Numbered from the stretch's first letter, positions 1-6,546 are shown. The stretch: DNA of 7,609 nt from Acidobacteriota bacterium (GCA_028875135.1 JAPPFQ010000257.1:1-7609), one strand, 5' to 3'. Numbers and translations: made by a program. Notes: generated by a model from the sequence alone, not told the origin.

Positions 1-306
1 CGGCGGGTAGCACCCTCGCTGAGTGATCGGGGCGGCCCCTCCGGGGGCTAAAACTTGCCCACCTTCATTTCGACCTCTAACACGGCCGGAGACTCTGTCT
101 ATCATCGATTGGCGGGCGGGGGAGGATGGGGAGATCCCCTCACCAGAGATCCGGATGCCGTGGCTCGAGATGTCAGAAACGACAAGGTCTCCCCGGGAAG
201 CGCCCGACGGGACTACGGCGTGGTCCTGGATGGCGCCGGCCAGGTGGACCCGGTGGCTACGGCCAGCCTGCGGCGGGAGGCGAGAAGGCGATTGGGTGAA
301 TTATGA
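1..306 (+). pseudogene. C-terminal remnant of hydantoinase B / oxoprolinase-type protein (HyuB-like)
   Basis: Frame 1 encodes the tail of an N-methylhydantoinase B/5-oxoprolinase family protein; the rest lies outside the window. Seen: an LPT segment, then GDSVYHRLAGGGGWGDPL, RDPDAVARDV and ARRDYGVVLD, the usual order at the C-terminus of HyuB proteins (LPSK...GD...GGGGxGDPxxRDPxxV...YGVV). The family forms the B subunit of ATP-dependent hydantoin or oxoproline hydrolases, normally with HyuA. The tail ends at TGA 304-306, inside a heptamer repeat array. Oddity: an in-frame TAA at 49-51 splits the tail from the upstream codons, and the other two frames also carry stops between 8 and 26. A simple alternative frame therefore does not rescue it. 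It is either a decayed gene, a real nonsense mutation or a base-call error. The TTG at 55 is not a credible start. Confidence 0.65.
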
Positions 307-358
307 ATTATGAATGATGAATGATGAATTATGAATTATGAATGATGGATGATGAATT
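296..358 (+). repeat. Heptanucleotide tandem repeat array (ATGAATT/ATGAATG)
   Basis: Nine consecutive 7-nt units: GTGAATT (296-302), then ATGAATT, ATGAATG, ATGAATG, ATGAATT, ATGAATT, ATGAATG, ATGGATG and ATGAATT (352-358). The AT-rich array contrasts with its GC-rich surroundings. It overlaps the last codons and stop codon of the HyuB-like tail. Seven of the eight ATG-units contain TGA (ATGGATG does not). Because 7 is not a multiple of 3, TGA falls in all three + frames within three units. In form it resembles the short tandemly repeated repetitive (STRR) heptamers described in filamentous cyanobacteria, although the unit sequence differs. The remaining gap to the next gene (359-490) shows no RNA gene and no convincing promoter. 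Confidence 0.95.
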
Positions 359-473
359 GTTTTCTTGTCCTGTGTTTCAGGGTTTTCACACTTGGGACCA
401 GCGGTGCGCCGGTCAGAATGCATCGTGCCATTCCTTTGTCTCCTCAAGTGGGATGGTGAGGGAGGGTGGAATC

Positions 474-482
474 AGGGAGGAG
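474..482 (+). promoter_or_regulatory. Shine-Dalgarno site that sets the D-aminoacylase start
   Basis: AGGGAGGAG at 474-482 lies 8 nt upstream of ATG 491. The frame stays open upstream to a TTG at 365, but those extra 42 codons look non-homologous and have no comparable ribosome binding site. This site therefore decides the start. Confidence 0.8.
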
Positions 483-490
483 TTGTCGGA

Positions 491-2086
491 ATGAGTCGCG
501 ATCTGATCCTGCGGGGTGGGGAGGTCCTGGACGGGACAGGGAGACCGCCCTTTCGGGCCGATCTGGCAGTTTCGGACGGGCGGATCTCGGAGGTTGGATC
601 GATCCGTGGGAGTGACGGCGCCGCCGAGTTGAATATTGCCGGGCTGTGGGTATGCCCGGGAATCATCGATATACACAGCCATTCCGACTTCACGCTGATC
701 GTCGATCCCAGGGCCGTGAGCTCGGTCATGCAGGGAGTGACCCTGGAGGTGATCGGCAACTGCGGTCACGGCTGCGCCCCTATCGTGGATCCCGAGCGGG
801 CCCGGTCCAACATCTACGGCTGTCAGGCCGCGGACGACATCGGTTGGCGCACCATGGCCGGGTACCTGGAGCGCCTGGAAGCGGGGCGGCCGGCGGTCAA
901 CGTGCTGACGCTGGTGCCGAACGGCCTGCTTCGCCTGGCGGCGGTCGAGGACGTCGGCAAGCCCTCCACTCCGGCGGAGCTGAGCCGCATGAAGCGGTTG
1001 CTGTCCCAGTGCCTGGAAGAAGGCGCCTTCGGGCTTTCCACGGGATTGGAGTACGGACCCGAAAAAGCTTGTCCCGAGGAGGAAATCGTCGAGCTGTGTC
1101 GATTGGTGGCCGAGGCCGGGGGATTCTATTCGACTCACACCCGGAATCGGGCCGGCGAGGTGGAAGAGACTATTGCGGAAGCCATTCGAACCGGCCGGGC
1201 TTCGGGGGCTCCGCTGCAAATCTCCCACATCCAGGTGGTGGCCAGACTGACCGATGACGGACGCCAGGCTTACCGTCAGGCCCTGGGGATGGTGGATGAA
1301 GCCCGCCGGCAGGGTCAGGACGTGGGATTCGACATGCATACCCGCTTGTTCGGGACCACCAATCTCAGAACGGCGCTGCCGCCCTGGTCGTTGGAAGGAG
1401 GCCCGAATGCCGTGGCAGCGCGCTTGCGGGATTCCGGGGTTCGAAGCGACCTCAAGACCTACCGGAGCCATCTTCGCTCGCTGGTCCGGGACGACTGGGA
1501 GCGAATCGTCATTTTCGAGTCGCAAGCCTACCCGGAGTTTTCCGGAAAGAGTGTCGGCGAGATCGGCCGGCGGATGGGCGTCGAGCCTCTCGACGCCGTC
1601 TATGACCTGTTGCTTGCCGAAGTCGACGATATCCACCGGCTGATGGTGATGGCCCTGACCTACAGGCTGGATGAGAACGAACTGGCGTTCGAGCATCCCC
1701 ATTGCATGGTGGGCTCGGACGCCACCGCCCTGGCCACCGACGGCCCCCTGCGGGACCGATCCTTCCACGGGGCCTACACCTGGGCCTCCTGGTTCTACCG
1801 GCACTTTGTGCGCGATACGGGCAAGCTCCGCCCCGAAGAGGCGATTCGCCGCCTGACGTCGCTTCCGGCCGGCCGCCTGGGCTTGAAGGACCGGGGGGTC
1901 ATCGAGAAGGGGGCTTGCGCGGACTTGGCGATATTCGATCCGAAGACCTTTAGCGAGCGGGGCACCACCTACGAGCCCAACCGCACCGCCGTAGGAATGA
2001 CTCACGTGTTTGTGAACGGTGTTCAGGCCGTCAGGGACGGTCGATTGACGGGAGATCGCGGCGGGCGGGTGCTGCGCCGTCACTAG
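491..2086 (+). CDS. N-acyl-D-amino-acid deacylase (D-aminoacylase family amidohydrolase)
   Basis: A 531-aa zinc amidohydrolase predicted to hydrolyse N-acyl-D-amino acids (or a related N-acyl-D-Glu/Asp substrate) to the D-amino acid and a carboxylate, probably in the cytoplasm as no signal peptide is seen. Seen: an N-terminal beta-sandwich (about 1-55, LILRGGEVLDGTG), the metal motif IHSHSD (H62, H64), GNCGHGC (C91), STHTRN (H216), ISHIQ (H246), the catalytic-type GSDA (D410), and the C-terminal RGVIEKGACADLAIFDP. The spacing H62/H64/C91/H216/H246 closely follows what I recall for the Alcaligenes enzyme (67/69/96/220/250). The H246-D410 interval is about 48 residues longer than in that enzyme, which explains the greater length. 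The ATG at 491 is chosen for its strong ribosome binding site and because the family fold starts there. It heads a five-gene run, with the BKACE gene starting 19 nt downstream. Exact substrate is not resolved; other subtype III amidohydrolases are less likely because of C91. Confidence 0.93.
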   Translation: MSRDLILRGGEVLDGTGRPPFRADLAVSDGRISEVGSIRGSDGAAELNIAGLWVCPGIIDIHSHSDFTLIVDPRAVSSVMQGVTLEVIGNCGHGCAPIVDPERARSNIYGCQAADDIGWRTMAGYLERLEAGRPAVNVLTLVPNGLLRLAAVEDVGKPSTPAELSRMKRLLSQCLEEGAFGLSTGLEYGPEKACPEEEIVELCRLVAEAGGFYSTHTRNRAGEVEETIAEAIRTGRASGAPLQISHIQVVARLTDDGRQAYRQALGMVDEARRQGQDVGFDMHTRLFGTTNLRTALPPWSLEGGPNAVAARLRDSGVRSDLKTYRSHLRSLVRDDWERIVIFESQAYPEFSGKSVGEIGRRMGVEPLDAVYDLLLAEVDDIHRLMVMALTYRLDENELAFEHPHCMVGSDATALATDGPLRDRSFHGAYTWASWFYRHFVRDTGKLRPEEAIRRLTSLPAGRLGLKDRGVIEKGACADLAIFDPKTFSERGTTYEPNRTAVGMTHVFVNGVQAVRDGRLTGDRGGRVLRRH

Positions 2087-2105
2087 AGGCCGTCAAAAGA
2101 CAAGA

Positions 2106-2939
2106 ATGTCCACGGACAAATCATCTCCAGCGATCCTTTGCGTCGCCCCCAACGGGGCCCGCAAGACACCCCGGGACCATCCCAACCTCCCCACCACGCC
2201 CGCGGAACTGGGGCGAGCCGCCGCCGAGAGCCTGGAGGCCGGAGCGGCCATGATTCATCTGCATGTCCGGGACCGGAATATGGCCCATATTCTGGACGCG
2301 GCGGCCTACCGGACCGCCATCCGGGCCATTCGCTCCCAGGTGGGAGACACCTTGGTGATTCAGGTCACCACCGAGTCCTGCGGCCTTTACGGTCCGGAGG
2401 AGCAGATGGGCCTGGTCCGTGAGCTCCGGCCGGAGGCAGTGAGTCTGTCCATTGGCGAAATTTTCCCCGATCCGGCTGTTGAAACTGCCGCGGCCGAATT
2501 CCTCGACTGGATGAGGGTGGAAGGGATCTTTGCCCAGTTTATCGTTTTCGACGCCGAACAGGTCCGGTTCCTGGTTCGACTCGTTCATCGCGGCATCGTT
2601 CCCTATTCCGCCCCGTGCATCCTCTTTGTGCTGGGGCGCTATACCCCGAATCAACAATCGGAACCCACCGACCTGGATCCCTTGCTGGAAGTCAGCCCCT
2701 ATCGAGAGGGGTGGTTCCTGTGCGCTTTCGGCAAGCAGGAGTTGGCCTGCATGGACCGCGCCCTGGGTCGAGGCGGACACGCCCGGATCGGATTCGAGAA
2801 TAATCTCTACAGACCCGACGGCACCCGGGCCGCCGGCAATGCGGAGCTGGTGGGGCTGGCCGCGACCCGTGCCCTGCAACGGGGACGGTCTCTTGCCAAC
2901 GCCGATCAGGCCCGAGAGCTGTTCGCTCGGCTACTATAA
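2106..2939 (+). CDS. BKACE family beta-keto acid cleavage enzyme (DUF849, 3-keto-5-aminohexanoate cleavage-like)
   Basis: A 277-aa TIM-barrel enzyme of the beta-keto acid cleavage family, which condenses a beta-keto acid with acetyl-CoA to give acetoacetate and a new CoA thioester. The type member acts in lysine fermentation, but the family accepts many substrates. Seen: the opening VAPNGARKTPRDHPNLPTTP, the zinc motif IHLHVRD (H51, H53), VTTES, SLSIGE, and HARIGFENN near the end, where R227 and E231 match the conserved Arg and third zinc ligand. Length is normal for the family. Oddity: the residue after E231 is Asn (codon 2799-2801), whereas the family usually reads E-D-N and that Asp is thought to be catalytic. 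The start ATG 2106 has only a weak ribosome binding site, and the 19-nt gap from the deacylase suggests translation within one transcript. Assignment to the family is firm; activity and substrate are open. Confidence 0.93.
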   Translation: MSTDKSSPAILCVAPNGARKTPRDHPNLPTTPAELGRAAAESLEAGAAMIHLHVRDRNMAHILDAAAYRTAIRAIRSQVGDTLVIQVTTESCGLYGPEEQMGLVRELRPEAVSLSIGEIFPDPAVETAAAEFLDWMRVEGIFAQFIVFDAEQVRFLVRLVHRGIVPYSAPCILFVLGRYTPNQQSEPTDLDPLLEVSPYREGWFLCAFGKQELACMDRALGRGGHARIGFENNLYRPDGTRAAGNAELVGLAATRALQRGRSLANADQARELFARLL

Positions 2940-2982
2940 CCTTTTTTGTCAGTGGTTTTCAGGTAGGGAGTTCAACCAAAAA

Positions 2983-2991
2983 GGGAGGAGG
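2983..2991 (+). promoter_or_regulatory. Shine-Dalgarno site that sets the acetyltransferase start
   Basis: GGGAGGAGG at 2983-2991 lies just upstream of ATG 2995 (GGGAGG at 6 nt, AGGAGG at 3 nt). The frame is open back to 2530 through the BKACE gene, so this site and the homology boundary decide the true start. Confidence 0.85.
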
Positions 2992-2994
2992 ACC

Positions 2995-3546
2995 ATGCCG
3001 CACTTTCTAGGAGAAAGAGTGTATCTCAGGGAATACCTGTTGAGCGATGTCGAGGCCCTCTACCAGTGGCGTACCCTGGATGAGATCGTATGGTGGACGG
3101 GTTCCTACGTCTGGCCCGAATCCCTGGAGCAGGCTCGAGCCTTTGTGGAAGCTCAGGTCAACAACGTGGACCCCGCCAACCGGAAATTTGCCATCTGTCG
3201 ACGGGAGGACGACAAGTATCTGGGGCATATCGGCTACGAATACCTGGATCTGCGGCGACAGAACACCGAGGTGGGGATAGTCATTGGAGATGTCACTTCA
3301 CTATCCAAGGGTTTGGGTGAGGAAGCCCTGCGGCTGTTCCTGAAAGTCTGCTTCGAGGAATTGAACCTGCACCGCGTCGGTCTCCGGGTGATTCGAGCCA
3401 ACAAGCGGGGTTATCGCTGCTACCGGAAGTGCGGGTTCAAGGAGGAGGGGGCTTTGCGGGATTGGCACTACTCCCGGGGCCAGTGGCATGACCTGATCCT
3501 CATGGGTATCCTAAGGGATGAATATATGGCAGGCGTGAAGTCCTGA
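2995..3546 (+). CDS. GNAT-family N-acetyltransferase, RimJ/RimL type
   Basis: A 183-aa single-domain acetyltransferase predicted to transfer acetyl from acetyl-CoA to an amino group. RimJ/RimL relatives modify the N-termini of ribosomal proteins, but most such paralogues act on unknown small molecules or proteins. Seen: the N-terminal GERVYLREYLLSDVEALYQW typical of the group, a central beta-strand TEVGIVIGD (91-99), the acetyl-CoA pyrophosphate loop SKGLGEEALRLFL (K105-G-L-G), FEELNLHRVGLRV, the NKRGYRCYRKCGF helix-turn (136-148), and the GQWHDLILMGILR tail. It is a full-length domain with no signal peptide or membrane segment. It sits 55 nt after the BKACE gene and 82 nt before the AKR gene, so it could acetylate an amino compound of this cluster. 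That role is inference. Confidence 0.92.
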   Translation: MPHFLGERVYLREYLLSDVEALYQWRTLDEIVWWTGSYVWPESLEQARAFVEAQVNNVDPANRKFAICRREDDKYLGHIGYEYLDLRRQNTEVGIVIGDVTSLSKGLGEEALRLFLKVCFEELNLHRVGLRVIRANKRGYRCYRKCGFKEEGALRDWHYSRGQWHDLILMGILRDEYMAGVKS

Positions 3547-3628
3547 TGGAGGTTACGGGCGGCGTTGTTTGGCGCCTGGAGGTCGGCCCGATCGGACCGG
3601 CTCCAATTTACCGGCGAGGGAAAAAGCG

Positions 3629-4612
3629 ATGGAAATGAGGTCATTGGGCCGTAGCGGCATCGTGGTCAGCCGGCTCGGCCTGGGCTGCGCCACATTCGGA
3701 AGGGAAATTGACGAGGCCACCTCGTTTCGGATCATGGACGCTGCCCTGGAACGCGGCATCACCCTCTTCGATACCGCCGAGGCCTACGGTGGCGGGCAGG
3801 CCCGAGAATATCGGCGCGACAACCTGGGAGTCGAGGACGTGCGCGAGGTGAGCGGCGAAATGTACTCCTCGGAGAAAATTCTGGGCCGTTGGCTGAAATC
3901 CCGGGGGGTGCGCTCCCAGGTCACCATTCAGACCAAGGTGTCGGCCAACAGGACGGAGCAGGAAGTGTGGGAGGCCCTGGAAGGCAGCCTGCGTCGTCTC
4001 CAGACCGACACCATTGATCTCTACCTGTTCCACAAGTATGATCCCGCCGTCCCGCTGGAAGAAGGTTTGGCGGCGCTGGACCGAGCAGAGAAGGACGGCA
4101 GGATTCGCTGCAGCGGATGCAGCAATTTCTCCGCCGCGCACCTGTCGGAAGCTCTCGCACTGAGTCACCGGAACGGCCTGCCCCGCCTCGGGGTCATTCA
4201 ACCCATCTATAATCTGGCTCGCCGGGAGATCGAGACGGATCTGCTGCCCCTGTGTCAACGGCAGGAGGTTGGAGTGGTGACCTACAGTCCGCTGGGGGCG
4301 GGATTCCTGGCCGGAAAGTACAGGTCCAATCAAGCCGAGATTCCCAAGGGTACCCGCTTCGACGTGATACCCGGCCACGTGGACGTCTATTTCCACCCGC
4401 GCAGCTTTCGGGTCGTCGAGCGACTTCGGCAGATGGCGGACCGAACGGGTCTCTCCATGGTTCAGCTGGCCATGGGGTGGGTCCTCAACCGGGAGGGGGT
4501 GGACTCGGTGCTGATCGGAGCTCGCCACACCGGCCATCTGGACAATGCCATGCGGTCCCTGGAGATGGAATTCCCCCATGAATGGATGGTGGAAATGAAC
4601 TCCTGGGACTGA
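3629..4612 (+). CDS. Aldo/keto reductase
   Basis: A 327-aa NAD(P)H-dependent oxidoreductase of the aldo/keto reductase superfamily, a soluble TIM barrel that reduces aldehydes or ketones (or oxidises alcohols and sugars). Seen: MRSLGRSGIVVSRLGLGCATFG, then the catalytic tetrad as D48 (LFDTAEAY), Y53, K103 (IQTKVS) and H135 (YLFHKYD); SGCSNFS (162-168), QPIYNLARREIE, YSPLGAGFLAGKY (219-231), and the cofactor-binding end VLIGARHTGHLDNAM (294-308). Oddity: about 25 extra residues, rich in charge, lie between the Tyr loop and SEKILGRWL (55-80), so the first active-site loop is enlarged. ATG 3629 is chosen because GCGAGGG ends 8 nt upstream and the homology starts at once; the open frame back to 3569 looks non-coding, and ATG 3635 is a lesser alternative. 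The substrate cannot be told from sequence. Confidence 0.94.
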   Translation: MEMRSLGRSGIVVSRLGLGCATFGREIDEATSFRIMDAALERGITLFDTAEAYGGGQAREYRRDNLGVEDVREVSGEMYSSEKILGRWLKSRGVRSQVTIQTKVSANRTEQEVWEALEGSLRRLQTDTIDLYLFHKYDPAVPLEEGLAALDRAEKDGRIRCSGCSNFSAAHLSEALALSHRNGLPRLGVIQPIYNLARREIETDLLPLCQRQEVGVVTYSPLGAGFLAGKYRSNQAEIPKGTRFDVIPGHVDVYFHPRSFRVVERLRQMADRTGLSMVQLAMGWVLNREGVDSVLIGARHTGHLDNAMRSLEMEFPHEWMVEMNSWD

Positions 4613-4710
4613 GTCAGGATGGTTTTGCGTACTGTGGTGTATCCGGGACGAGGCGGAGAGAATGCCCGGACAGATCGACAACGTAAGGACGAAAGGGAGG
4701 CGTACATCCA

Positions 4711-6207
4711 ATGAAACGCGTTGGTGTGATGGGATTTATCCATGAATCCAATACCTTTGCAGTCACCCCCACCACCTACAAGGACTTTGAACAGGTCAGC
4801 CTGACCCGGGGCAGGGGGCTGATCGAGCGCTGGACCGGAGGCAACCACGAATTGAGTGGTTTTCTGGAGGGGGCCCAATCCAACGACCTGGACCCTGTTC
4901 CGCTTGTGGCAGCCTTCGCCATGCCGAGCGGCACCATTGTCCGGGAGACCTTCGACGCCATAGCGGACGAGACGGTCGAAGCCCTGAAGGCGGCCCTGCC
5001 GGTGGACGCTCTCTACCTGGCGTTGCACGGGGCTACCGTGTCCGAGGAGTTTCCCGACGCCGACGGCGAGATGTCCCGGAGGATGCGGGAGGTCGTGGGA
5101 CCGGATGTGCCGGTCGTCATGACGCTGGACCTGCATGCCAACGTTTCCCCGGGAATGGCGGCCAATACAGACGCCACCACCATCTATCGTTCCAATCCCC
5201 ACCTGGACCAGAAAGCCCGAGGCCTGGAGGCCGCTTCGCTGCTCGGCCGGACGTTGCGGGGAGAGATCCGACCGGTGCAAGCCCTCGAATGCCCGCCACT
5301 GATCATCAGCATCGCCAAGCAGTACACGGACGAGAATCCGTCCAAGGGGTTGTATGAGGATGTCGAGTCGGTCTTGCAGTGGCCGGGCATTCTTTCCGCC
5401 AGCGTGGCCATGGGGTTCTCCTACTCGGACGTGGAGGAATTCGGCGCCAGCTTCCTGGCCGTGGCCGACCGCGACCGCGACCTGGCTCGCAAGGCGGCGC
5501 GCTGGATGGCTCAACGGGCCTGGGACCGGCGGGAGGAATTCCAGGCCGACCTGCCCGATGCGGCCGAGGCGGTGGCCATGGCCATGCGGGCCCCCGAGGC
5601 CCCGGTGGTGCTGATGGATATCGGCGACAACGTCGGTGGCGGAAGCCCGGGGGACTCCACCATCGTACTGGCCGAAATCGTGGCCCAGAAAGCCTCCAAT
5701 GCCATGGTGGTCCTCTTCGATGCCGAGTCGGTGGCGCGCTGTGTGGAAGCCGGGGTCCGCAACCCGGTGACGCTGGAGGTCGGAGCCAGGACCGATGGCC
5801 GGCACGGCTCCCCGGTCCCCATTCAAGGGCGGGTGCGGATGATTTCGGATGGAATCTTTCAGGAGCCGGAAGTGAGGCACGGAGGCTGGGGTTCCTTCGA
5901 CCAGGGGGTGACGGCGGTGGTGGAGACACCCGAGCAGCACACCCTGGTGCTGACCAGCGTGAAAATGGCTCCGGTGAGCCTGGAGCAGGTCAAGAGCCTG
6001 GGAATCAAGCCGGAATCCAAGAAGATCCTGGTGGCCAAGGGTGTGATCGCCCCCAGAGCCGCCTACAATCCGGTCGCGGCCCGGACCATTCTGGTGGACA
6101 CGCCGGGGGCCACCTGCGTGAATCCGGCCAGTTTCACCTACCACCACCGCCGGCGCCCCCTCTATCCGCTGGAGTTGGACGCGCAGTATCTGAAGAGTGG
6201 AGAGTGA
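4711..6207 (+). CDS. M81 family metallopeptidase (MlrC-like)
   Basis: A 498-aa member of the M81/MlrC family. The founding member, MlrC of microcystin-degrading sphingomonads, cuts linearised microcystin and its tetrapeptide; most homologues have unknown natural substrates. Seen: MGFIHESNTF (H11, E12), LYLALHGATVSE, the metal motif TLDLHANVS (D140, H142), SNPHLDQKARG (H164), the glycine-rich IGDNVGGGSPGDST (304-317), and the C-terminal DUF1485-type end VDTPGATCVNP...RRRPLYPLE. The D-x-H then H spacing (2 and 22 residues) fits the family's metal site as I recall it. There is no signal peptide. The ATG has AAGGGAGG ending 10 nt upstream (4693-4700). It is the last gene of the co-directional run, 98 nt after the AKR gene. 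The last four codons (KSGE) and the stop are formed by a heptamer array starting at 6193, so the native C-terminus may have been altered by repeat growth. Confidence 0.94.
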   Translation: MKRVGVMGFIHESNTFAVTPTTYKDFEQVSLTRGRGLIERWTGGNHELSGFLEGAQSNDLDPVPLVAAFAMPSGTIVRETFDAIADETVEALKAALPVDALYLALHGATVSEEFPDADGEMSRRMREVVGPDVPVVMTLDLHANVSPGMAANTDATTIYRSNPHLDQKARGLEAASLLGRTLRGEIRPVQALECPPLIISIAKQYTDENPSKGLYEDVESVLQWPGILSASVAMGFSYSDVEEFGASFLAVADRDRDLARKAARWMAQRAWDRREEFQADLPDAAEAVAMAMRAPEAPVVLMDIGDNVGGGSPGDSTIVLAEIVAQKASNAMVVLFDAESVARCVEAGVRNPVTLEVGARTDGRHGSPVPIQGRVRMISDGIFQEPEVRHGGWGSFDQGVTAVVETPEQHTLVLTSVKMAPVSLEQVKSLGIKPESKKILVAKGVIAPRAAYNPVAARTILVDTPGATCVNPASFTYHHRRRPLYPLELDAQYLKSGE

Positions 6208-6241
6208 AGAGTGGAGAGTGGAGAGTGGAGAGTGGAGGATG
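6193..6241 (+). repeat. Heptanucleotide tandem repeat array (GAGAGTG/AAGAGTG)
   Basis: Seven 7-nt units in a row: AAGAGTG, GAGAGTG, AAGAGTG, then three GAGAGTG, and a variant GAGGATG (6235-6241). The array overlaps the end of the M81 gene; its TGA at 6205-6207 is formed at the junction of two units. It is purine-rich on the + strand. Its core (6196-6221) is the exact reverse complement of 6350-6375. Confidence 0.95.
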
Positions 6242-6375
6242 CCGGGAGGGGCGAAGCTCCATCTTACTTGCTTGCGGCCTCCAAATGCTTGCGCCGGGAT
6301 CAACAAGTTGCTTGACCTATCGATCGAAACACTAACAACTAGTCACTGACCACTCTCCACTCTTCACTCTCCACT
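6196..6375. repeat. Perfect 26-bp inverted repeat with 128-nt spacer
   Basis: The left arm (6196-6221) and right arm (6350-6375) are perfect reverse complements over 26 bases, both made of heptamer units. The spacer 6222-6349 has no gene; it holds an 8-nt direct repeat TGCTTGCG at 6269-6276 and 6286-6293. There is no T-run after the right arm, so this is not a classical intrinsic terminator. In RNA it could form a long purine/pyrimidine stem downstream of the M81 gene. Its form is MITE-like, but no target-site duplication was identified. Confidence 0.9.
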
Positions 6376-6386
6376 AACCACTGCCG
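6331..6386 (-). repeat. Heptanucleotide array of form ACTNNNC, opposite orientation
   Basis: Eight 7-nt steps beginning with ACT: ACTAACA, ACTAGTC, ACTGACC, ACTCTCC, ACTCTTC, ACTCTCC, ACTAACC and a partial ACTGCCG. The middle units are the reverse complement of the array at 6193-6241; the outer units share only ACT and mostly the final C, so it is more diverged. The period of 7 is kept throughout. Confidence 0.88.
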
Positions 6387-6546
6387 TTCCATCGGTTGCA
6401 ATGGGCTTTCCGATATTGATAAGGTTAGCAGCCCTGAACGCCAGTTGAATCAAGTCGGTTGTCCCTCTGACAGAGAGGCCCCGCGAGGTTTGAATCGATG
6501 CGCCCCAAACGGATTTCGAGTCCTTGTTCTTCTTCCCGCCCTTCAC
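6364..6546 (-). other. Doubtful small antisense reading frame (60 codons)
   Basis: A minus-strand frame begins at a GTG (6546-6544) and ends at 6364 inside the right-hand heptamer array. It reads through the gap between the M81 and cyclase genes, with a protein-like stretch RGLSVRGTTDLIQLAFRAAN and then NLINIGKPIATDGT. I do not recognise it. Its last codons (SGE then stop) come from the repeat, just as in the M81 gene. It overlaps the first 49 nt of the cyclase gene in antisense and has no clear ribosome binding site. It may be a remnant of a gene or repeated element whose 3' end abuts the array, or simply chance. Confidence 0.2.
6396..6423 (+). promoter_or_regulatory. Possible sigma-70-like promoter for the cyclase gene
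   Basis: TTGCAA (6396-6401) and GATAAG (6418-6423) are separated by 16 nt, each matching four of six consensus bases. It lies in an AT-richer patch about 75 nt before the cyclase ATG and after the repeat region, where a separate transcript would be expected to start. It is a weak match that could be chance. Confidence 0.2.

Noticed and set aside
392..419. Possible promoter upstream of the D-aminoacylase (TTGGGA, 16-nt spacer, CAGAAT)
   Set aside because: The -10 match is too poor and there is no supporting AT-rich context; it is likely chance.
413..2083. Long minus-strand open frame (556 codons) opposite the D-aminoacylase gene
   Set aside because: It is the antisense shadow of a GC-rich gene; its composition is rich in His, Gly, Pro and Arg with no domain motifs, while the + strand carries all catalytic motifs.
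2912..2947. Stem CCGAG/CTCGG followed by a T-run after the BKACE gene
   Set aside because: Only 5 bp of stem with a 9-nt loop, and 11 nt separate it from the T-run; it lies partly inside the coding sequence and the next gene follows closely, so a terminator call is not supported.
2530..2994. In-frame upstream extension of the acetyltransferase (about 155 codons)
   Set aside because: It lies in another frame of the BKACE gene, is Pro/Ser/Trp-rich and lacks homology; the strong ribosome binding site before ATG 2995 fixes the real start.
4462..6306. Minus-strand open frame of 614 codons opposite the M81 gene
   Set aside because: Low-complexity His/Gly/Arg-rich translation that includes the heptamer repeat; it mirrors the M81 gene and shows no family signature.
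6464..6478. Short hairpin CCTCT/AGAGG upstream of the cyclase gene
   Set aside because: A 5-bp stem is too short to call a regulatory element or riboswitch, and no known RNA motif is recognisable around it.
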